From Coprinus comatus (lineage: Eukaryota; Basidiomycota; Agaricomycetes; Agaricales; Agaricaceae), in contig JAWPGT010000029.1 of the NCBI GenBank assembly GCA_034638255.1, positions 1 through 64,000 on the forward strand: a DNA stretch of 64,000 bases, written 5' to 3'. A model generated the notes under the pieces. It was not told where the DNA came from. It searched no databases and saw only the letters and a program-made list of their open reading frames with translations. A program made the position numbers and the translations under genes. This document shows positions 9,664 through 23,899 of this stretch, piece by piece (the stretch's first letter is position 1; every line of letters begins with the position of its first letter).

Positions 9664-11916
9664 ATGCGCCAATTCGTAGCACTTGCTTGTGCTGGTACTT
9701 TGCTTTTTAAATCTGTACTTGGAGGTATGTGTTCGTCAATAAATGTCAGAATACAGTAGGTTGATATCTAAGGTCCACAGCGGAACCGTATAACACATTT
9801 GATGGTGAAGGATTCCCAGCATGTAATGCTGTATCAAAGGTGTACAGGCCTTCCACTGTCGACGAAATGGTTGCCATTGTAAAAGATGCTAGCAGCAAGA
9901 ACACTCCTGTTCGCGCCAGCGGTGTAAGTTCATCACACATCTACCTGAGTGAAAGTGTCTAACAATTAACACCTTAGAACGGTCACATGTGGTGTAAGTC
10001 GATGCGCTCGAAGTGAGTGTCTTGGCACTAACGAGGGGGAATTAGTCGATACCATGTGTAGAGATGACCCAAACACCATTATCATCAAAACGGACGCAGT
10101 GAATGGAATCTCGGATCTTCAATTGAGTAATGGAAAGGGCAGTGTCCTCGTAGAAGCTGGTGCTACCTTCCCTCAAGTGTATGTGCTTTTTTTATATAGA
10201 AAAGAAACACTTTCACATACAGTTTATCTAGTGCTGAATGGCTTCACCAACGTGGAGCTTCTTTAAGTTATACATTGGGTGAGCTCATCCCTTCGTAGTA
10301 ATAACTTTTGACCGATCTCTGACAATAACTCAAGTGAATTGGAATATCACAATTGGTAGGCTCAGGAGCAACGTTCGACTTGGAACTATATTCAAATGAC
10401 CTTCTTAGCTGGAGCTGTTGCTATGGGAGCACATCGATCCTCGCTGAAGGAGGATTCACAAGTCTCAGCAGGCGCGTTGGCTATGGACATTATTGATGGA
10501 AATGGTATACAGTTTCAAATGTTCCGACTGATAGACATGGAAGGATAACGTATTGCCCATTAGGAAACCTCGTTCACCTCGAAAAAAATCAAACTGATGA
10601 CCGCTGGCTCGCAGCAACTACCTCCCTTGGTCTTCTCGGTGTCATTGCTCGTGTCAAACTCGAGATTCTTGCAGACTTTAAGGTGTATGCTAATCAGGCC
10701 ATCGTTGACGAGGACAGGGTTTTGAATGGCGATATTTACAAAGAAATATCACCTTACGTGACAGCAAACTACTGGGTAATATTATTTACGTTTGGTCAGT
10801 TACATATTGCTGATTCCCTTGTAGTGGTGGCCCGGTGAGAGGAAGTTCCATTTGCGAACCTATGGTGTCGTTCCGACATGGATCCCAGGAGAAGCATTCC
10901 AGGTATGGTTGATTTAAGAAATGACGGTGATAGTGATCTTACGAATGTTGGAATAGAGCACGTTTTCAGTTACAGAACTCGAAGCTCAAGCTGCTTTGAC
11001 TCTTCTCCACAGTGGCCAGAACTTCAGTGCTCCCAACTTTGTGACGGAGGGAATTTTCTTTGGGCTTTGGTCGATACCCAACTTCCACGGTAAGCAATAG
11101 CAAAAGAAAAAAGTGATGTTTGTCGAGAAAATTAACTCAACGTGGAATTAGACAAGAAAACCGATCTCCCTTTGCTCCTCTTCCCAGTCGTTGGCTGGTC
11201 GTATGATGTTTTGATTGGAGGCCTTTACCCAGGCCAGAAGCCAGAGTGGGATTATGGCCTGCACGGCTCTACTCTCGAGCTCGCCGTTCCTATTCCTCTC
11301 GCGACGCAACTTTTGAAACGCGTGAGACAATTATTTGATGAGGCCGCTGCACAAGGAAAGGCTGTTACTTCTACATACCGAAGGTTCGTCTTAATGATTC
11401 TAGTGTCCATAGTAGTTCACTCAAATTTATACATGAATACAGTGGTATAAACATCAAATTCGGCAAACCTTTCGATAGTTTCCTTGGACAGACCACCGAG
11501 AGGGTCGGAAGCCGTACAGCGGATTGGTCCAAAGGAGCTATGATGTTCGATTTCCCAACCTTCAGACCTAATACCGGTGATCACCACCGTTATAACGAAG
11601 AATTCTATCACAATCTTGCAACTGTTCTCATTAACGAGGTGAGGCAAATCACTTTCGAGTGTACATAATAAAGCCACATTCTGACTCTTATTGATAGTTC
11701 CCTGTTCGTCCTCATTGGACCAAGAACACCCGTGGTGTCTTCCAACAAGCCGTCAAGAATCTCGATGAGGACGTACGTATTCAATTCGTTCTTCACGGTT
11801 CATACCAGTGTATAACTGTGCGTCTACAGAGCCTCAAACGATTCTCCGCTGTCCGTAAGCAATTTGATCCCAAGGGTATCTTCCAGAGCGCAGTTGGAGA
11901 AATCATTGGTGTTTAA
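9664..11916 (+). CDS. secreted FAD-dependent oxidase of the D-arabinono-1,4-lactone / L-gulonolactone oxidase family
   Basis: Members oxidise aldonolactones or sugars with FAD and release H2O2. The first exon encodes a signal peptide (MRQFVALACAGTLLFKSVLG). FAD-binding PCMH-type features follow: MVAIVKDASSKNTPVRASG then NGHMW, where the His is in the flavin-contact position, and later GAVAMGAHRSSLKEDSQVS. The C-terminal ALO domain ends with RPHWTKNTRGVF and RKQFDPKGIFQSAVGE, the typical catalytic-domain tail. About ten short introns must be removed; every junction I traced keeps the frame. Family members for D-erythroascorbate synthesis are mitochondrial, whereas this one has a secretory leader, so it is more likely an extracellular sugar or lactone oxidase. 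The ATP-grasp gene begins 225 bp downstream on the same strand. Confidence 0.85.
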
Positions 11917-12141
11917 TTCTCCTATGCAGTTCATAGTAAATAATAGCAGTGATTGTTTGTTCTATAATGCTGGTCTTCGCGAAGTCACTAGTATACTGAA
12001 ATTGCTGAGTCTACGAGAGTCTAAAATTTGACGTTGGTAGTAAAACACATAATCGATGACATCATTCCCTCCACCTTACTCGAATGTCACATTGAGTCGC
12101 TTAAACGACAAAATCCATCTCCCTTTTGCACGCTCGTACGC

Positions 12142-13574
12142 ATGTCAATGACAACACAAAAAACACATGATCCATTGAATATCCTCCTCACCAACGGAAG
12201 GTTTCCTGTAACATTGGACCTTGCTCGACAACTCAAGTTGGTTGGACATGCGGTATATGTTGTAGGTTTGTACTACATTTACCATGTTAGTTCCTATTCT
12301 TGATGCCGACTCGGTAATAGATCCAATGCACTACCATGTCTGCAAATTTTCAAGAGCTGTTAAGCGCTCATTCCATGTTCCTGCGCCGCACCACGACCCC
12401 GAAGGCTATATCCAAGGCGTAAAAGACGCAGTTCAAACAGCGAAGATTGATCTTATCATCCCAATGCACGAGGAAATTCTCTATCTTTCTGACGCAGCTA
12501 TGTCTGAACAAATCATCGCTGACAGATTATTCGCACCTCCTTTCTGTACACTACTACGACTTCATAACAAGTATGAATTCTCCAAGTTCCTTCAATCACA
12601 TGGTCTTGACGTTCCATATTCAATTCTGTGTACATCTTCTGCGGAAGTTGAGAAGCTAGATAGAACAAAGGAGTGGGCACTAAAGCCGGTTTACGGAAGG
12701 GCATCTTTGAACGTCTTCCACTTGGAACCTTCCAAGCCTCTTCCTCACTTTGGCGTCAACGGAGTCGAAGTGAATGATGACATTCATTATGTTGCTCAAG
12801 AATGGGTTAAAGGTGATCGATACTGCAGTTATACAGTACTTCAAGTGGGCGAGATAGTTGCCCATGGTGTCTATCCTGTACAAGATACCATAGATGGTGA
12901 GTCGTTACATTTATTACACCACTTTTCGAATCGTGACTGATGATACAGGATCTTCCTGTGTATACTTCGAATCGGTAGAGCATAACAGGATACTTGAATA
13001 CGTACGATGTCTTACCAAAGCGTTAAGTGGAGTATCTGGACAATTGGCATTTGACTTCGTGGAGACCAAGTCGACAGAAGGCGTACCTTCACGACTGGTG
13101 GCAATCGAATGTAATCCAAGAGCAACATCAGGCATACATCTATGGTCTGGTACTACAAAACTGGCGCTTGCAATGACATGCCGAAAATCAATGCGACTTC
13201 CACCACAAAATTTGGAAGCTTACAGGACCTTTGTAGAACCGGGAGCCAGACGCCAAGTTGCACCTGGAATGCTGATGTGGAAACGAACGAAGGGAGTAAG
13301 CGATAAATCGGCAGTAAAGGAGTATTTCTCGCATATGAAGAGGTTGGTTGGAAGTCGGGATGTTGTGTTTTCATTTCGGGATATCATGCCAACCTTGATG
13401 GAGCCGTTCCTTCTGACAACGTACTATGAAATTTGTCGGGAACAACATTTGAAGCTTCCTACCATGTTTCAGCATGACCTGACTTGGGAACCATCTGGGG
13501 AATATTTGCGCCAAGTCAGGGAATTACTTGTGGATAATAATTCCAAGAAACCAACACCAGCGTCGCAGAATTAG
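12142..13574 (+). CDS. ATP-grasp superfamily ligase (carbamoyl-phosphate-synthase-like)
   Basis: Exons 12142-12265, 12321-12896 and 12949-13574 give 441 residues. The N-terminal pre-ATP-grasp fold reads ILLTNGRFPVTLDLARQLKL followed after the first splice by VVDPMHYHVCKFS. Then come DLIIPMHEEILYLSD, LHNKYEFSKFLQSHGLDVP, EWALKPVYGRAS and, near residue 300, VAIECNPRATSGIHLW, whose E-x-N pair is the metal-binding end of the ATP-grasp active site. Such enzymes join a carboxylate (via acyl-phosphate) to an amine or other nucleophile; the substrate cannot be read from sequence. Upstream codons are open but no ATG precedes 12142 in frame. Its position behind a secreted oxidase suggests a small metabolic pair, which is an inference. 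Confidence 0.85.
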
Positions 13575-14049
13575 GGTATCGTCTTGCATTCCGGCCTTTC
13601 GTAGTCATATCTATATGTCGCAATAATAAGTACGAACTCACACGTATCAAATCTTGTTTTCATAGAAAAAATCTACTGAAGTTTGTGTTGACACAAAAGA
13701 CCATAATCTTCCATTGGCTTCTTTTGCTATTTACCATTAGGAAAGAAACACAATTCGTTGATTGATATATCAGAGTTATACAAGGGATTGAATATACAAT
13801 TGTATCAACAAATTGCTTGACGGTATAAAAGAGGAGATAAACTTGACAGAAGAAAAGAAATTGATAAAGTAATTTTTTTTACGCGTAAAGAATCTAACAG
13901 TCATAAAAGAGGATCAGAAAAGTAATACTACAACAGGAGTCATCAAAAGAATTCGAAAGGGGACATAACGTATTAAATCGAGTTTTTTTATAGTTTCATG
14001 AAAGGAATTGAGTTCATACCAGTTCATACCAGCCCTGCAAATCGTAAAT
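13575..14049. other. convergent intergenic, no gene seen
   Basis: AT-rich sequence between the 3' ends of the ATP-grasp and BTG-domain genes. Confidence 0.6.
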
Positions 14050-15237
14050 TTACGTGCGTGAAGCAATATCATGCCTCCACAAGCCAGCACCAGAGCCAGC
14101 GACGTGAATTTTGTTTTGTCGTTTACCCGAAGCCTTCTTTCCAACAATTGACGAACGGGATTTGGATGTTGAAGGAAGGGAGTGAGTTTTAGGGGAAGAA
14201 ACTCCGCCTCCCAGCATCACACCTCCAGTCAAAACAGTACTCTGACCTCCTTGGTACAAGTAACGTTGAACTGGTTTTTTATCTCCGTCAATGTCAACTT
14301 TTGGAGAGGTAGGCTTAGGAAGAGTAGTGTTACATTTTGAGGCAGCGGAAGAAGAACGAGAGATGGATTTTTTAGGTGAGGATACGGGCGAAGATGTAGT
14401 CGAGACAGAAGTGACACTGTCGTTGGAAGATGAATAGGAGAATATCGAGGAGGGAGAACTGGGGCGTGATGAGTCAGGAGATGAAACGGGAGAAGGGTAA
14501 CTGTGATCCTTTGCGAGCCTATGTAGGTGGAAGGATGATTGAGAATGAAAAATTTCCTCCTCGAGAGCCGAAAGAGGCGTATAGAATGAAGCAAGATTGG
14601 GCATTGGAGGTTTAGAAGTGTTGAACGTTTCACGGGTTGGTGTTGGAGAGATGAGGTTAGTATTCATTTTAGAGATTAAAGCGAATATTTCATCAGCTTC
14701 CGCCTTTTCATGTTCCGAGTCGAGAAGTTGCTGAGCCAGAGTCCTAGACGTGATAGACAAACGAGAAGACGTGCGAGAAGGGATATTATTCCTGACAGAT
14801 TGGCTGAACTTGCTGATCGGGACTGGCTTTTTTGACTCTCGTTCAGTGAGTGAAACGATGGGAAGGAAGGTTGGACGTGCAATGGGTGCCTTTCTCCAAA
14901 CGTAAACACGTTCTTGAGAACCAGCGAGTCGGAGTGCGACAGAGGTGCGTTCAATAGAAAGGTCGAATTCTCGGTCACCAAGGGCAAAGAACCAATCCGC
15001 CCAGTCAACGCTGGTGGCAATACACGCGGCATATATGGCACGAGGAGGGGTTGAAGCGTTGAGAGTGAGAGTCAAGTGAGCATTACGGATCCAAGTAGGA
15101 GTGCTGACGAGAGTGGAAAGGAGAATTTGCTGGAGCGAATTGAGAGTGGAAGAAGGATAAGTCAAAGTTAAAGGAAAAGTGAGGAACTTGATGGCCTCAA
15201 CCAAGCTGGTAGTAGCAGAAGCAGAAAAGGTAGACAT
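14050..15237 (-). CDS. probable BTG/Tob (anti-proliferative) domain protein
   Basis: Intronless frame. The ATG at 15237 is preferred because the sequence from there on looks like a folded domain, while the 120 upstream in-frame codons are compositionally unlike it. The first about 115 residues include SLVEAIKFLTFPLTLTYPSS, PPRAIYAACIATSVDWADW and FDLSIERTSVALRL, which follow the pattern of the BTG fold (conserved helix, YRCI-like strand and a WVDPGEV-like segment). BTG/Tob proteins bind the CAF1 deadenylase and promote mRNA decay. The rest is Ser/Thr/Pro-rich and probably disordered, with a long SSP-rich tract. The assignment rests on remembered family patterns, so it is moderate. Confidence 0.6.
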   Translation of the reverse strand: MSTFSASATTSLVEAIKFLTFPLTLTYPSSTLNSLQQILLSTLVSTPTWIRNAHLTLTLNASTPPRAIYAACIATSVDWADWFFALGDREFDLSIERTSVALRLAGSQERVYVWRKAPIARPTFLPIVSLTERESKKPVPISKFSQSVRNNIPSRTSSRLSITSRTLAQQLLDSEHEKAEADEIFALISKMNTNLISPTPTRETFNTSKPPMPNLASFYTPLSALEEEIFHSQSSFHLHRLAKDHSYPSPVSSPDSSRPSSPSSIFSYSSSNDSVTSVSTTSSPVSSPKKSISRSSSAASKCNTTLPKPTSPKVDIDGDKKPVQRYLYQGGQSTVLTGGVMLGGGVSSPKTHSLPSTSKSRSSIVGKKASGKRQNKIHVAGSGAGLWRHDIASRT

Positions 15238-15703
15238 TGATAGAAAATTCGTGAAGGGTTTGAGAGCGAATATATAAACTAGTAGATCGACCGGCGATGT
15301 TAGGAGTGTACGTTCGCTAAAGTGGAGTATATCAGCAATAAGAATAACTAAGAGATTAGAGATGACGAACATTAGAAAGCGTAAATAATCGAGCTGGGTG
15401 AGAGACACGCTTAAGCAAGAAGTAAACCTGTTGCGGGGGAACACAATCCAAAGCAAGATTCTTTTATATTCATCGAGGTGTTTACAGTACAATGAGCCGA
15501 TTTTTCTTTGGCCATTGTGCCTGCACCCATTGTCTTCACAATGATAACAACAAAACCTTTGGCTTCGCTTGGGCGCTATTGTTTTAATGTCACCCAACTG
15601 TCACAATGAAGTACGTGTCACGCACAGGGTCACGGACCGAAGAACAATTCAAAAACAATAATCCAATGATGTCCATCCGCCAATTTCAATTTGGTCAAGT
15701 ACA
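15238..15703. other. promoter region of the BTG-domain gene, no gene seen
   Basis: Spacer between two minus-strand genes. It stays open in the BTG-protein frame back to 15597, but the sequence looks non-coding. Confidence 0.55.
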
Positions 15704-18700
15704 TTAAATTGAGAACTTCTCATCAACTTCTCTTCGCTCGGTATCGACATCAACAACCCTTCCAGTAAGTCCACCAGGAACAAAAGTACCTATAATTGAT
15801 TAAGTGCGCTTGAACGAAGCTTAAGGCTAATTTTATTGTACCTTCTCGTAATTCTCTTTCAGCTGCACGACGATCCTTTGTCTTCGAGAATTCTCCGCTC
15901 GCTACAATTAACGGTGCATCTTCAAAGAGAGCATCCATTTCTGCGAGTCGGGTTGAAAGGTTTGAGTATCATAATCTGTTACCATCAGGAAATATATTTT
16001 ACCCTCTAACCGACGACCTGACGTTTCCTGAAGTTGGTTCGTTAGATAGTACTAAAGGGCATAGTAGCACAATTTGGACATACCGGGAAGAACAACCAGA
16101 TTACGAGAGCACTAAAAGAGGTTTAGTCGTCGCGATAGAATTCCGCGCCGGAACATCTTACTTGGTGTGTCCACAGATAGCGAAAACCAGATCTATGGGT
16201 GCCATTGAAAAGTAAATTTTGACAATCAAATTTACTGCGCAAAAGCTGCTATTGGTAACGCACAATATCTGAGACATCGTTAGTAACCATCCTTTCTCTC
16301 CAATTGCCAATAGTAAACGACATACCTCCAGCCAATAGCGCCAAAAGCCTTTGGTGTTACCTGCGCAATGAAGCTATTTTTTTTGTAAAAATCAGACCCA
16401 ATAGGCCCTCCGTGAGTATGCAGTACGACTCACAAGTTCGAGATCCAAGAGGAAGAACTTGTAATTGCAGTACTCTTAGCCCTTGTCCTCGTTGAGAAGA
16501 TTTCGGCAGGATAAGCCCATGACAAAGGTCCAATGCAAGAGCTAAAGAAAAAGTTGAATACCCAAGTCCTGTTGGCAAAGTTAAAATTGTCAGCCACATT
16601 TTAGATGACCCTGATAATACACTGCAACGTGCGTTACTATTTTCCAGCGATCCCATATTTAGGTTAATACTGTTAGTCAGTAGCAGATAAAATGTCTCAC
16701 TTATGAATATCTGCCATCTCACAATGAGTACGGTTCCGATAGAAGAATAGGATCACTCACATAATGTGCCTGAAAGAAGTATTCGCAGATTCTGTGAGCA
16801 CCACGACTCTACCGAAGAGTAAATCTAGAAGTCGTACCGCATCACTATTTACAAAATAGACCTATTAGACAGGGCCGAGACACTAGAAAAGTAGGCGACG
16901 CACTTGTGGACCGTGCCTGGCCACCTTGCCATGAGGATAGCTCCGACGACAAAGGAAAGACCTGAGACTATGTTACCGATTATTAATGGTCTCCTACGGC
17001 CCGTATGATCTACCCAAAGCACACAACAGGCTTCTCCAACTAAGGCTATAACACTGTTAATGGATTGGAACAACAGAATGCGCGTCGAAGAGAATCCCAT
17101 CTAGCGCCACCGGTGAGCTATGTAGTGGGCGATTAAATAACAGGGGTATCTCACAGTTGTGAATATCTGGCAGCTGTAATTAATATTGAGAAAGTTTTGA
17201 ATTGACATGAGAGGTACATACAAGGGTCGAATAGTATTGGATAGCGCTTACACCTGTCATCTGGACAGAGAACTGGAGAATGTACCTTTGCAATAGTATT
17301 AATAAATATCATTCACTCTGAAATATGATAATTACCCCAGGCTCAATCGACGAAAGTTACTTGGAACCGTGAAGAGTTCTTTCCACCTATAATAATTTCA
17401 CTCTATGAGAAATGTCAAGTCAAGTAAAAAGTCACTCACGTTGATTCTCCAATATCTTTCGACTTATTAACATCAGCCTTCATATCCTCTAATTGTGCGA
17501 GTACAAATGGGTCATTTATATCTCCCCTTGCGTGAAGTCGAGCAAGAGTGGCACGAGCTTCAAGAAATGGAATAACTCAATCGTTTCTATCTGATAACAT
17601 TAATGCCAACTCAAAGCAGCGTACCTTTATCAACAAAGCCTTTCTCCATCAACCAACGTGGCCTGGTGTGAACTCAAAAGTCAGTAGTAATAATCAAATT
17701 ATAACAATTACGCGTACGATTCCGGTAAAAACAACATGAAACATAATAACGGGATGGCGGGAACGATCTGTAAAATCCTTGGTTTAAGAAAATTCATTTC
17801 TACTTGTTTTTACTACACATACTTGTATCCCAAGAGGTACACGCCATTCAGCTTGGGTTCCTTTCAAACCAGCTGAGGTACCATAGGTCTTTTCTCATAA
17901 CATCTTCAACACATGTTTTGAATTGAATACATCATCTTACTTACGATCCATGATGCACAGAATGCTGAAAATTATCAGAATTGTTATGTCAACCTTACGA
18001 TAAATGAAGGGAGTATAACTTAATATACACACCGCCTATTCCCAGCATGAATTGTTGCAAAGTCGTCAGTCTTCCTCTAATACTCGGGTGAGCGATTTCG
18101 GCCTAATGATAACATTAACATTTGTGCCAGAAAATTCCTTGGAAATAAAGGATATCAATACATACCTGATAAAGAGGCGCAAGATCTGAAACGATGCCAA
18201 CACCATATCCTACAATTCATCGAATTGGTGTTGGTGTGCTCAAAATGAATGAATGGAGTGTACGAACCAGCAAAAAACCTTCCGGCAAGCATCATATCCA
18301 TATTTTTAGCCGCCGTCTGCAGTACACCTCCAACACTAGCTCCCTTTCTTCAATCAATGCGACTTTCTCAAAGAGGAGGAGAACTCACATGTATACAGCA
18401 GCTCCCAATTGAATCGTCTTTCTCCTTCCAAATCTATCAGCAACATATGCCACAATGAACATTCCAAAGAAACATCCCAGCACTATATAGTAGGCCATTC
18501 AATAACCATTGTCCATAAATTAGCACCCCGATACCATGAAGGTAACTGTAAGTGTACGACACGCACCAAAGATACTAGCAATCAATCCTTGTAAATCGGG
18601 ATTCTCGTATCGCTTCCCCATAGTTCTCTGGTCACAACCACGAGCACACGCACAAAAGATGATACAAAGCAAGAGACGTCAGCCATAAACTCGCAACGCG

Positions 18701-18927
18701 GTGACCAATGGCCCAAGAAAAATGAAATAAACATACTTGAAAATCAGGCGCCGGAAACACACCAGCAATAACTCCCAAATCATATCCGAAAATTATACTC
18801 CCCAAGCCTACATTCAACCATTTCGTATAAATATCATTTCTCCAGTATCAACTAATGAAACAAGAAATAAAAACGTACTAGCAAACAGGCCACACAACCA
18901 AGTGTATACCTTAGGAGGGAGCGCCAT
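15704..18927 (-). CDS. MFS sugar transporter
   Basis: A plasma-membrane proton-coupled sugar porter split by many small introns. The N-terminus (ATG 18927) reads MALPPKVYTWLCGLFAS, then LGSIIFGYDLGVIAGVFPAP, the TM1 signature of fungal hexose and related transporters. The centre has RPRWLMEKGFVDKG, the charged loop HARGDINDPFVLAQLE, and at about 16850-17100 the TM7-TM8 region with WVDHTGRRRPLIIG, the conserved D-x-x-GRR motif. The C-terminus, rebuilt from exons near 15704-16200, has FFPETSGRRLEEMDALFEDA, the PETxGxxLEEM signature that closes TM12. No lesion was found among the traced exons, although not every intron was resolved. It lies beside an arabinofuranosidase, consistent with uptake of released sugars. 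Confidence 0.85.
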
Positions 18928-19376
18928 CACTTTAAGGGTTTACAGAACGTTTCTCAAGTCGCTTAACAACACTGATATCCTGGGGGGGAATAGAGATAAA
19001 TCGCGAGTTATCCTCTCCATCTCCATACACAGCGTATTTAACCACTGGAACTGCAAGCGTGTACCTAAATTAACTCCATATCGACCATACTTGAATAGAT
19101 CTTTGAATTAAATGAGTAGCAAATGGCGGTTTGAGACGGTCCGGTGTATTTCCGTTTGTCATAAATTGAGCATGGGATCAGATTCTTAGACCTTGGGAAA
19201 TTGAGAGGTTTTTATAAAAGAAATCTCACGACTCGGACTCATTGTTTTGTATACAACATTATGCCCATTGATCGACTGTTGGGAGATAAGATGTTTAGTT
19301 CCTAGTGCTACATATTTTTTCCTTTTTGGTGGGGGTGCTGCACAGAATGAACTGATAAGTAAACATAAACGTAACT
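18928..19376. other. intergenic, no gene seen
   Basis: Holds the promoter of the sugar transporter and the 3' flank of the GH51 gene. No motif stands out. Confidence 0.55.
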
Positions 19377-22224
<2,848 letters not shown>

Positions 22225-23439
22225 TCATAGAAGTGGTGAATCTAGTTCCATCGATCTTTCCCCACCATCATCGTCTTCACACAGTAAATCCGCTGTGGGT
22301 GGCGAATGTGGTTTGTAAAGTTCCAATTCTTGTCGAAGTCTGTGGTTGAAATAAACGACAGGAGCCACGAGGTATACAAAGTATACATACCGCGCGCACT
22401 CATCTTCAACAACAGAGAGTCGTTGCTCAATTTCTGCCTGTTTGATGATGTCATGCCATGCCTCTCGTTCTTCCCGGAACTTGTTCATTTCGGTTAAAAG
22501 CTGTTCAATCTCCGGTCCAAGGTCTGTATCTGAGTTACGACATTAGGGGTGTATATCCAATACATGAATTCAACATTACCTTGCTCCTTCTTTCCCAAGT
22601 TACTATCCACTGGCCCTTCCTCCGTCTCATTCACACAAAATTCATTCACTTTCTCCCCCAATAGCTTGATTTCATCTTGCAGAGCTTCGTTCCTAGCATC
22701 TGTCAGTTCCAAGACGGCGATGGTTTCTTCCTCATTGATAGGTATTCGATCCACCTTGTCCGAGGGTGATTCCAGTTCAGGTTGGTTGTTACGTCTCAAC
22801 AGCCACTCAATCTCCTCCTCGCACCGACCAACTTGAGTTTCCAATTCTTCGATTCTTCGTTTGTTGTGTTCGTTATCCTCGCGGTGTTTTACACGTTCGT
22901 GAGCCAATTCTTTAGTCAACTGAGTAACAAGTGTTTGAGCATAGGTTGCTGTATCGTCGTGTGAGGTTTCCAGGTCAGGAAGAATGTTACTGGGTTCTAC
23001 CTTCCATTAGTGTAAGCACCAGAATAAGTGAGAGTACTTGAAACAAAACGCACGAGTAGTCTTGCTGATAGTCATTCGGTTTACTGGCCAACTCCTAAAT
23101 GCACCTTTTTCCTCTTCCACTCTTTCAACCAACTCCAAAACAACATTCCTCATATCATCTCTCTCTTCTTCTGCTTCCTGTGCAATTTTCTTCCAGGCTT
23201 TAGCTCTCCTTTTGGATTGTTCTAGTTTGTCTGTGAGTGTTGCTAGCGATGAGTCTTTAGATGATAGTAAGTCCAATGTGGATCGGAGTCGTGAGTGAAG
23301 GTTTGAAGCGAGTGATTGATGAGCTGCTAATTGAGCCTTAAGCGCTGCAATCTAGTATATTGTTCCATTAGATCAAGGAAAGTTGTGTAGGACAAAGCCC
23401 TTCTACCTCCTCGTCTTCTTTCTTCGACGCGCCCTCCAT
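22225..23439 (-). CDS. coiled-coil protein, function unknown
   Basis: Starts at ATG 23439 with MEGASKKEDEE; an intron then joins IAALKAQLAAHQSLASNLHS. Further exons carry heptad-rich sequence (LEQSKRRAKAWKKIAQEAEE, ELETQVGRCEEEIEWLLRRN, NEALQDEIKLLGEKVNEF) and the gene ends with a Pro/Asp-rich tail, MELDSPLL. The last intron (GTATGT to CACAG near 22325-22385) restores the frame. I see no globular domain, signal peptide or membrane segment. Cytoskeletal, spindle-pole or scaffolding roles would fit, but nothing in the sequence separates them. Confidence 0.72.
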
Positions 23440-23899
23440 GGTCGGGACAAAGGTATGTATCCCACTTATGTCAGCAAACGACGCCGTCCCCATCAAATCT
23501 CACAGAACTGAAATGTTTTATTATTTATACGGTTACCGTCTTTTAGGCGCCCGCTCCTATTCAATTTGCAACTTGAGCAAATATTTATTTATAATCGCGG
23601 AAGCACCTTTGTGCCATGCTAGGATGTCCCAAAGATCTTACCCAGCCACGACCCCGGAGTTGTATCGGACACGTGCCAACTAGACAATTCAGGGGTTAAT
23701 TTGGAATTTTGAGTTTCCAACTTACTCCGAACCACTCCAGATAATTCAGGTAAGTCAGGTATCCACCAGACAAACTAACACAACAATACCACACACCAAC
23801 TGGAATCTCCACTGTCAAGCTATAGAGGCGTTTTTCCGCGCTTCAGAAGGTCTCAATTTCAGCTCTTAATATTTTCTTGCAAACGACAGCTAGTATCAA
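23440..23899. other. intergenic between minus-strand genes
   Basis: Promoter of the coiled-coil gene and 3' flank of the DAK gene. No gene or repeat seen. Confidence 0.55.
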
